A DNA stretch of 64,000 nucleotides from Nemertoderma westbladi (lineage: Eukaryota; Xenacoelomorpha; Nemertodermatida; Nemertodermatidae): assembly GCA_032718475.1 (NCBI GenBank), contig JAUCBJ010006842.1, forward strand, positions 124,001 to 188,000, read 5' to 3'. The translations under genes were made by a program, and so were the position numbers. The notes beneath the pieces are model-generated. The model had not been told where the DNA came from and did no database searches. It saw only the letters and a list, made by a program, of their open reading frames with translations. Every line of letters begins with the position of its first letter. Position 1 is the stretch's first letter. Below, piece by piece: positions 55,711 through 64,000 of this stretch.

Positions 55711-57139
55711 TGAGTTATAAAATAAATAAAATTACAAATAAAAATGTTGCCCATGTGAAGAATGCCGCCAGGTTTTCACATTTCGGTCGATATTTAATTT
55801 GATTTTTATATTTTTAATTTATGCTCATTTCTATCTTATAACATGTACAGATACTAATTCGTTTATTGTTTTGGTTAGATTCAGCCCTTTTGTAACCTGG
55901 GTATTTTATGACGTGGAAACATGGTATTGTTCATCTGGGGGTAAACTTCAAAGTGAACTATTACAACAGATAATGTGCTATACTTAATATAATTTACGTA
56001 CTAAGTAATACGTAGGGCCTGCAATACTCCAAAGCAAAATAATTTTTCAGTTTTATAGTTTTTAGTTTTCAGTCTTATAACATTTTTGCTGGCGCACGGG
56101 TTTTAAAACCCCTTTTACTGTAATAAAAATAAATGGAAGGTTACCATACGATCGGTAGTCTAGCGGTTGTATGTATATATGTTTACCATTGGGGCATGTC
56201 AAAAATCGAATATTAATTTAATCGCATTTAAGAGTGAAATAATATAACCACCATGTAAGGATAAATGACAGGCGCTTAATGAATTCTTATTTGTGCATCA
56301 TAGATTATTACATTATTGTATATGTATAGTGAATATAGCGTCGCCATGTTGTCGCCAAAACAGTAATAAAACGCTCCACTGGCTTAAATGATTACAATAG
56401 AAATCAGTTATATTAATATTATTATTATTCAATGATAACAGAAGCGGATCCACCACTGCACTACTGGTTTGGTAAATTCATTTGCTCGGCTGAGCGCAGT
56501 CTCTTGGGCCGTCCAAGTAGCACAAATCATAAGGCACGGCAAATATATGCCATTGGCAAGGGTACTCCAGGGGTAACCCATACCCTTGTTTGCTAGTGAA
56601 ACCTAACCGCCTTTGGCTAATAACTTCGAGATTTTTGTCATGTAGTTCTACCCGGGCCATATTGATTCCTTTTATTTGCATTGAACAAATACATGGGTAC
56701 TAACAAGGATACAACTGCCTGTGCCTGATAGCAGGAATTGCGATCATTGCCTGGGGAATTCAAGAAAGTGATCGATTATAATAATATGCCCTCATCCGAT
56801 ATGTAACGGAAAGCCTTTTCTTGAAAAATTTGAAATAAAATCAATCAGGATTTAAGGCTTAATTACAATGCTAAGTTGTATACCGGACGAGATATTACTG
56901 CATTATTGCCATATGAAACCTTATCCCATGGGAAGTCCGCCCCACGAACAACATTCGCCCAATAAACAATAGCACTTTATCTCGTGGGTGAAGATTGTTG
57001 AGTAGGGCCTACCCCCCCCCCCCCCCCCCCCCTGATTTTAACTTAACACAGCTTTACTGCTTACCTATAGTGTTAGTTAATCAGAAATATATCTATGGTA
57101 AGGTGGGCCAACTTAAAAGTACTACAAAACTAAAACACT
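55711..57139. other. Non-coding DNA
   Basis: Contains a satellite-like fragment (TCGTTTATTGTTTTGGTTAG near 55,858) and a C homopolymer at about 57,012-57,032. It also has a tRNA-promoter-like word (GGTAGTCTAGCGGTTG, 56,152). The minus-strand frame 56,478-56,681 shows no domain. No gene supported. Confidence 0.4.
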
Positions 57140-58314
57140 AAAACTAAACACTACAGGAGAAATGGTTGCCCCCTATTTGTCTGCCAACTGGACACCGAAT
57201 CTGCTTTCGACAACTTAGATCACAACATTATCTTTAGTAAACTTGCGGGGGACATAAACCCATACATAGTTTTAGCACTGTATATAGTTACTACTCCATT
57301 ACATCTGCCTTCTTCAAATTCAATGGATCAATTGATGCACAGGGTATCCATATACAAAGGGGAGCGAAACAAGGGTCTCTCCTGTCACCAGTGATTTTCA
57401 ACATTTCCACTGTCCTTTCTAAATTACAGAATTCACGCTATGGTTACCAGCTCTACTTCATCTGGTTAGAGGCTTTTAGCTATGCAGACGACTTACTATT
57501 GGTTGCACCTACGAAAACAGATATTGAATTAATGGCGTCTGTTGTGGTGGGGGAAAGCAGAACGCTGAATCTCAGAATTGAGCCTTCCAAGACGAACTGG
57601 ATCTACACATCCAATAAACCACATACATCCTTCATCAATATAAATGGACAGCTAACAACTGAGAGCAATTCCTTAGTATTCCTAGGTTTCAACATTGCTC
57701 TCCGTAGACAAGATGTTCTCACCCATTGCATCAACACCGTATCTGCTATCTCGGGCTGGATGGACAGTACGGCACCTCGACATCAATCAAGACACTGGCT
57801 ACTTTATGGAACGCCATAGCTATTCCCTCAATTATGTATCGTATTAAATTCTCTATCTCTATCTAAATTCTCTGACTTAGGAACGAAATGGGCACACTGG
57901 ATACACCTGTAGAAAGGCCCTGCGCTCTCTGCTCTATGTTGGTCATTACGCAAGCAACGGCGTAGTATCACACCTCCTCAACTGTCCAGACCTCACTACT
58001 GGTATACTCAGCGCCGTCCTAGGAACCATCACCAGAATATACCACTGTCAGAACGAAGCCCTGCAACCACGCCTTATCACTGCCATGCTTACAAACATTA
58101 CGGACTACACCGGTTTAGGTAGCACCTACTGTACAAAAAGGCAACGTACTATTATCCCCTTCCAACCCTAAGGGCGCTACTCTGCTCCCCGTACTGCGTG
58201 AAACAGTTAAAGAACCGCCTACAACCAGGAAACCTCACTCACACAGAAAAATCGGCGACATCCTTCTAGCCAATTGTTACCAGCACGTGGCCGGATCCTT
58301 TACTGCTAAAGCCT
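57140..58314 (+). pseudogene. LINE reverse transcriptase, family E, 5' part
   Basis: Broken frames give QLDTESAFDNLDHNIIFSKL (motif A), IQRGAKQGSLLSPVIFNIST (motif B) and, in the 142-codon frame 57,391-57,819, AFSYADDLLLVAPTKTDIEL (YADD box), LNLRIEPSKTNWIY and LVFLGFNIAL. The C-terminal region continues to 58,314 with stops and shifts. The element is split here by a second LINE inserted on the opposite strand and resumes at 59,177. Confidence 0.8.
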
Positions 58315-59165
58315 ACTACTACTACTAGGATCGGCATGCTGCATTGCAGCTGCATTTTTAAGAATGCTGTGCCGGCTTGTCAACAAAATTGCACCGCCAC
58401 AACTCCCTATCACCCATGACATTTGCTAGATCATCCGCATCTTTAAGGCCAGTGTCCTTTAAGATGCGTCTCAAGAAAGTCATGGGCTGTCCACCATGCT
58501 TATTCACTCCATGAGGCTGCCAAAGTACAAGATTATGCACTGGCTGGTCCTCACGGCGAAAGCAATGTCCTGCAAAGCGGAGGCGGTTTTGTTCTAGTGT
58601 CAAGCTTGGGGGAACCAATGAGACACCTCCAATGTTATATAGTGTCTGGTTGGAGATGTGTGCATTGTACTTGACACAATGAACCCGGCGTAGCATTCTT
58701 GTGAATGTGCCATCCAGAGATTTGGTGTCCTCAGCAGTTAGAGCCCAGCATGGACTCCCATAGAGGAGTACTGGAACTACTGCTGCTCTAAATAATCGGA
58801 CCTTAAGTTTCCGATTAATTCTCGGTGATTTCCAAATCCTGGAAAGCCTATTCAAGGCTGCCCATGCCTTTCCCTTACGTATTCGAAGGTCCTCACCTGA
58901 CTTCTGGATCCATGATCCCAGGTAACAGAAGTCGTCCACATGCTCAAGCATACCATCCTTTGAGCTTATGCTCATCCGATCAGAGACTTGCTGAGGACTT
59001 TCAAAGTTAACGGTCAGAATTTTGGTCTTTCTGGAGTTAATAAAAAGACCAACACTAGAAGCAGCATGTTCTAATGAGCTGAGGAGCCGTTGGGCTCCCT
59101 CTAATGATTCTGAGAGTACTCCTAAGTCATCAGCAAAGTCTAGATCAGTTAGGTACTTGGCAGGA
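58315..59165 (-). mobile_element. LINE family A insertion (5'-truncated, 11-bp TSD)
   Basis: An 851-bp insertion flanked by TGCTAAAGCCT at 58,304-58,314 and 59,166-59,176. Its frame (58,358-58,975, 205 codons, open upstream in another frame to 59,165) covers the end of RT. It includes TLTDLDFADDLGVLSESLEG (FADD box), LFINSRKTKILTVNF, YLGSWIQKSGEDLRIRKGKA, RLFRAAVVPVLLYGSPCWAL, LRFAGHCFRRED and ELWRCNFVDKPAQHS. The 3' end has TGCAGCTGCAATGCAGCATG and a (TAG)4 microsatellite tail rather than poly(A). RTE- or CR1-group origin is likely. It is the best preserved of six copies in the window. Confidence 0.9.
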
Positions 59166-59176
59166 TGCTAAAGCCT

Positions 59177-59277
59177 CCTTTACTAAAGGCAATAAAGCCT
59201 CAGTAACTCCTTTACCTTTTACTGATAATTTAATTGATTACACTTTAACTAACCAACTAACTACCACAACCCAGTAA
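59177..59277 (+). pseudogene. LINE family E, 3' part after the nested insertion
   Basis: The frame interrupted at 58,314 resumes here in phase once one TSD copy is removed: FTAKA before the insertion and SFTKGNKASVTPLPFTDNLI after it. It ends at TAA 59,275-59,277. This confirms that the family A LINE inserted into this element. Confidence 0.8.
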
Positions 59278-61150
59278 CAGAAGAAACCAACTCCACCCCG
59301 AAAAGTTTACTTAAAATATCGTATAATTTTATTAATAATATTGTAATACAGCATTATATTTGTTGTTTCTCAATACAGAGAAAACGATTTATATAGATCA
59401 ATGAAACATTATTCCAGTACTGACTTAACTGGAAAATAACCATAATAGAAACCACAACTACTCATCAAAATAATTATTGTCGAAATTACAATGTCAAAAT
59501 ACAATTCTTTCTAAGAGAATTCTAAGAGTAACAATAACATATGGTATTCACATGTAAATCATTAATAACATCATATAAATGTTACTTCAAGGTTACTATA
59601 ACTATTTAATATGTAATAGGCGTATTATTATCAATCAGTGCAATGTACAACATAAGTGGGAGCCTAATCAGACTAATCAGAGTTTCATTCTTTAGGAATA
59701 ATTGACATAATACAACAATAAGACAGTTTTGGCCTTTGATGACATTCATCTATTCACAAAATGTAGATAATAATAATAATAAATACTATATTGTATTTTA
59801 CAGTATAGATAAGGGCAATACACATTTTCAAATAAAAATAAATCATATCGTAATATACAATGCATTTGGCGAGGTGAATGTGTTTTATTGCTCTCTATTT
59901 ACGTAGGCCTATGTATAGATGAACACAAAGAGGTTCGCGCAGCACGTGATTAGGATTATAAAATAAGTAAACAATAAAAGATTACCCTGACATGTTGTCT
60001 ACTTGATGCCAAGCCACAGTACTGCAAACGGGATAACAAACCATCGCAAAGTCTCAATATAAGCTGTAGCAAAGACAGTAGACCTATCTGTAAAATGATC
60101 AGCCAGAAATGGTTATAAACAAGGCTGGAGAACTGCAGACAATCAGCTTCCTCACACGGTTTAGTAGCGGAAAACAGTGCCGGGAAATATAATGTTCAGA
60201 TTTTCAAGGTGGTTAGAGCGTCGGTTTTACAATTGTCGGTAATTGTCGTTTCGCTGTAAAGTCTAAGGAACTACTGTAGCTTCATGTCGCAGTGTCCGAG
60301 TAGATACATACTGCGCCTGAACTGCTTACACAATATTGTCTGGCGGCGGAGGTTCGAACTATCGAAAAGTAAAAGTGGATACGGCGAAGGTTCGAATAAA
60401 GGCTGTAGAGATCTCAGCACAAGGTTCAACCCATTTAAATGTCATGAAGTTATTAGCATGCCAAACTATGACGACGCCAATAACGACACAGTTTAACGTG
60501 ATCTATCAATACACATCAAAAGAAATAATGTTCGTTTAACCTTGGAAACACTGTAAAACGCAGTAGGTAGTAGTAGTAGCCATTTGCACAGTAGGCTATA
60601 GCGCTGTCCGTGAAATGAGATAAGAATACGTCACACTCAGTGAGTCAGATAAATGTCCCAAAGGCACAGCACGCAAATATATTACAATGTGATTGTTGTA
60701 GGGGTGTGGCCTTAACACAAACCTCACCTAGCAATACGTACTATCAAGAAAATGCAAATGTGACAGGAGTTCCGTTTGAAGCCCCTGCTGGGGTTCCTTT
60801 AGCAAAGATAAGTGACAATGACAACGCCATTAAACGCTTGGAACGATTTGGTGGTTAAAGGGAATTATTTTAATGTGGGGCGAGCGACGAAATAACCAAG
60901 GTTGGCATACACACTTATAACAACTTATAGACATATTTTGTTTGCCCTTTGAGAAATTTCGTTACGTACAGTATGACTAATAGCTTACCAATAATATTGC
61001 GTTAATGCGATGATGGCCTATCTATTCTGTGTTTGACAATTAATTGTAAACTGATTCATATAATTCCGAAGTCACCAAATTAACCTTATTTTTACAACTT
61101 AATTGACTCATTTTGTAAATTTTTTAGATCTTGGCTCAAAAATTACCATT
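59278..61150. other. Non-coding DNA
   Basis: AT-rich, without repeats of note. Short frames at 60,284-60,539 and 60,640-60,858 lack domains and overlap each other or end without splice sites. No RNA gene recognised. Confidence 0.35.
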
Positions 61151-61880
61151 TTGATGGTATAAGGGTTTTCGAGGTCGCGGATCACGATAAAACTCGTTAA
61201 AATATTTTCTGGCAATGCAAATCTCATTTATGGTGCTATTTTGGGCCACCAGGAAGAAAAGTACAAATTATAAAATGTCAAACTATAATGGTATGTGTTT
61301 GGTTTGCTAAGTCTGAAGGTATAGGGTACGGGCTTTCGAGGTCGCTGATCACGATGAAACTAGAAACTCTTTCTGGAAATGCGAACATCATTTTTGGTGC
61401 TACAGTATTATGGTGCCCCAGAACGAAAAGTCCATGTAGCAAAAATTTCAAACTGTTAAATTTTGCCTTTGGTTTTGTAATTCTGAAGCTATGCTGGTTA
61501 TCAAACTGGATCAGCTATGCCGCTGATTTACGATACAACTCATTGAAAATCATTGGTGGTAACGCAACTATAATTTTTGGTACTTGTCTGGTGCGCCGAA
61601 AAAACAAGTAGCATAACATTTCACTTGTCAAAAATCGCATTTGGTTGGATAATATGAAATGTTTGACTGTCACATTCGGATTCGTGATCAGCACGCCAGA
61701 AAACCCCTAATGCCATAAAATCAGGTAGATTTGGTAATGATTTTTGATTATCACATTTGTGCTACTTGTATTTTTCGTGCCGCACATAGACTCATATCCA
61801 AAAATGCCGTAATTAACAAGGTACGACATATTTCAGTGTCATATTCGTAATCAGCATCTTTCATGACAAAATATACTCAC
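61150..61880 (+). repeat. Diverged ~166-bp tandem repeat
   Basis: GAGGTCGCGGATCACGATAA near 61,170 and GAGGTCGCTGATCACGATGA near 61,336 start two clear units. Each continues into TTCTGG(C/A)AATGC(A/G)AA and TTTGGTGCTA-like words. A third, weaker unit (GCCGCTGATTTACGATACAA) follows near 61,516 and a fourth may extend to about 61,880. The 107-codon frame across it is a by-product. Confidence 0.65.
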
Positions 61881-61914
61881 CCGATGGAAAACAAATAGAT
61901 AAAAATAGTTATAC

Positions 61915-62605
61915 TGTACTACTGCGAACGGAATGCTGCATGCATTGCAGCTGCATTATATATATATATATTGCATATATATGAATGCTGTGCTGGCTTA
62001 TCGACAAAATTGCGCCGCCACAACTCCCTATCACCCATGACATTTGCTATATCATCCGCATCTTTAAGGCCAGTGTCCTTTAAGATGCTTCTCAAGAAAG
62101 TCATGGGCTGTCCACCATGCTTATTCACTTCATGAGGCCGCCAAAGCACAAGATTAAGCACTGACTGGTCCTCACGGCGATAGCAATGTTCTGCAAAGCG
62201 GAGGCGGTTCCGTTCAGTGTCAAGCTACAGGGGGGACTGGTGAAACACCTCCAAGGTTGTATAGAGTCTGACTGGAGATATATTCATTGTACTTGACAAA
62301 TGAACCCGGCACAGCATTCTTGTGAAAGTGCCATCCAGAGATTTGGTATCTTCTGCAGTTAGAGCCCAACATGGACTCCCATATAAGAGTACTGGTACTA
62401 CTGTTGCAATTAATAATAGAACCTTAAGGTACACTGTTTCATTTTATGGGACTTAAAAAATCCTGGACAGACTATTTAACGCTACCCATGCCTTCCACTT
62501 ACGTATCCGAAAGTCTTCTTCACCTGACTTTCTGATCCATGATCCCAAGTAGCAGAAGTCATCCACGTGCTCAATCAAGCAGCTTATGCCCTTACGATCA
62601 GACAT
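61915..62605 (-). pseudogene. LINE ORF2 C-terminal fragment, family A copy 6
   Basis: The minus strand carries the same motifs as 58,315-59,165: VPVLLYGSPCWALTAEDTKS, LDGTFTRMLCRVH, then, after a shift, LRFAEHCYRREDQ, LVLWRPHEVNKHGGQPMTFL and ELWRRNFVDKPAQHS. An (AT)n run sits near the 3' end at about 61,957-61,983. Upstream it retains LGSWIRKSGEEDFRIR-like sequence to about 62,560. Frame broken by small indels. Confidence 0.8.
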
Positions 62606-63406
62606 GATGATGTCATGATGTGCTGACATGATGATGATGGTGTTACCATCACCCCGTCTTTATTAACCCTATCTACCCTGGGGGCCTTTTAGATCTTCCC
62701 ACAGCCTGGGGGGGGGGGGGGGGGGGGGGGATTCGACCCAGACCTAATTTCTCGGCCATTTTTTAATGAGTTTCACTGAAATTTGGTAACAATATATCTA
62801 GTGCAATATTTTAATACGTTCTTGAAAAAAATAGATTCGATTTGTATTTTTGTATTTTTTTAAATATTCATTTTATAACCTATATTCCCGCGATTTATAG
62901 GTTTTCTGTGATTGTAAATTCAATGGAAATGAAATAAAGATAATCCAACTGGACGCAAAACCCCCTTTGGCAAATTAATATCCCGCCTCAATGTTAAATT
63001 CTCCATTTAAGGTGGTTAAACACCAAAAATCACAAATTTATTCAAAAATTTTATTTTGGTTTATATTAGTTCAAAATTTTCCAGTGATTCCAAATATCAC
63101 ATTGCCATCGTTTGAAAGTTCACCATTCAAAAGTTATGAAGCGATATTGAAACTACGTTCCGCTAAAAATACTACAAAAATATTGTGTTTCTCCTTTTTC
63201 TAAGATGCTTTTGTAGATACATATCAACTAAAGTTGTTTAATGGAGGGAATGAGCGCCAAATTCAAAAACGTTGTTGGTCACTTTTGATTGTGCTTCAGC
63301 TTGTGTCAGACAGTGCAGCTGTACTTCTTTAGGCTACCATAGTCTACTCAATTGCTAGGTCCTATACTGAGACAGTACCGGTGTCGTACAGACTTGTGGA
63401 TTAGAA
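62606..63406. other. Non-coding DNA with a G tract and MITE end
   Basis: Contains ATGATG repeats (62,605-62,640), a G homopolymer at about 62,709-62,730, and at 62,940-63,005 a copy of the right end of the MITE at 3795-4025 (CTGGACGCAAAACC, AATATCCCGCCTCAATGTTA). The remainder leads to the gene at 63,407. Confidence 0.5.
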
Positions 63407-64000
63407 ATGCCTCGCAGTAAAAGAGTTTACAAGAGTCACAAGTTTATGGGTAATCAGCACATAAAGTTAGACAAAGGTGAGTTCATGTAATTTGCTTATC
63501 AATTACCGGTACCGGTACTGTAATTACTATTTACCAAATCTAGGATTGAATATTCCTAGAATGGTTGGCTGACCTAATAGGCCTATATAAAACGAAATAG
63601 GCTGAATTGTCTGTTTGAGTATACACACCTTTAGGCTGTCTGGTTTACTGACTGCTAACCCTAATTGCACCATCCCACAGCATGATGGCCAAAAATGTAA
63701 TAGGCCCCATATATAGATAGTTGGGGTAAGTAGAACCTTTCAGGGGGTGACGTTATAGCGGATCAGTGGCAAGCAGTTTTTTTATATCTCTAGACTCCGC
63801 AAACTGTAACCCTAAATGAAATTAATGGCTACTGCCGGGCTACTGATACAGCATATGACTTTATGAGGTTTCATATTTTTGTATTAGGCCTACCTAGACA
63901 TTTTTGTTTACTTTTAGGTGCTGGATCTAGTTCTGTTGCTTGTGAAACACCTACAAATACGCCTAAAAAAAGTGTTCAAAGAACAAGTGCTAGTAAACTA
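63407..64000 (+). CDS. 5' end of a two-or-more-exon gene (runs off the window)
   Basis: Exon 1 (63,407-63,476) starts MPRSKRVYKSHKFMGNQHIK and ends in LDK plus one base at AAAG|GTGAGT, a strong donor. A 441-bp intron ends TTTACTTTTAG at 63,917. Exon 2 (63,918 on) keeps the frame to the last base of the window (GAGSSSVACETPTNTPKKSV, then Q, R, T, S, A, S, K, L). The basic start with a K..F.GNQ motif followed by a Ser/Thr-rich linker resembles N-termini of Mutator-like transposase-domain proteins common in cnidarian and insect genomes, so it may be a transposase or a domesticated derivative. That is from memory of the family only. In-phase joining across canonical splice sites is the main support. 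Confidence 0.55.

Noticed and set aside
56150-56215. Second tRNA-like stretch (GGTAGTCTAGCGGTTG)
   Set aside because: The A-box match is good but the B-box position reads AAATCGAATAT and arms do not pair; not enough to call.
60200-60260. tRNA-like GGTGGTTAGAGCGTCGG sequence
   Set aside because: Only an A-box-like word; no B box or cloverleaf pairing could be found.

Overview
This is a repeat-rich piece of an animal nuclear genome. The protein-coding exons have metazoan-type splice signals, there are two rhodopsin-class GPCR loci, and the transposons are animal types: BEL/Pao LTR elements, CR1/L2- and RTE-like LINEs, a site-specific-type LINE with an Ulp1 protease, and MITEs. The AT-rich background, long C/G homopolymers and frequent GGCCTA words suggest a marine invertebrate, but the phylum cannot be fixed by eye. 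There is no bacterial gene organisation.

Layout. 0-9 kb: an (ATAGC)n microsatellite, LINE 3'-end fragments, a MITE and a GTATAC-rich array in AT-rich DNA. 9-17.7 kb: mostly non-coding, with a four-copy TCCGGA-rich tandem repeat, a decayed LINE RT on the minus strand and a tRNA-like sequence. 17.8-31.5 kb: a decayed BEL/Pao retrotransposon (coiled-coil and gag ORFs, protease, RT, RNase H, integrase). Behind it lies an unusual 2.6-kb ORF with two CCHC zinc knuckles and a candidate 3' LTR. The block is flanked on both sides by about seven copies of the same ~68-bp tandem unit. 33.66-39.04 kb: a 5.4-kb, ~185-copy array of a 29-bp unit in which nearly every unit carries the AP-1 heptamer TGASTCA. 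40.0-45.8 kb: diverged inverted repeats enclose the last exon of a peptide-receptor-like GPCR (TM7 and tail) and, about 20 bp away, an intact 1329-codon ORF with Ulp1 protease, reverse transcriptase and restriction-like endonuclease. 46-51.3 kb: another LINE remnant, a Harbinger-like MITE with TTA duplications, and a 1.8-kb inverted-repeat element. 52.8-53.9 kb: a complete-looking 364-aa divergent class A GPCR on the minus strand. 54-62.6 kb: further repeats and LINE fragments, including one LINE nested in another with a target-site duplication. 63.4 kb to the end: the first two exons of a gene running out of the window.

The likely functional host genes are few: the 364-aa GPCR, the orphan TM7 exon and the gene starting at 63,407. 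Most other coding capacity is mobile-element derived and broken. The exception is the Ulp1-RT-endonuclease ORF, which has no stop or frameshift and is the most likely recently active element. The most distinctive structures are the inverted repeats around that ORF and the GPCR exon, the AP-1 motif array, and the accessory zinc-knuckle ORF behind the BEL/Pao pol.
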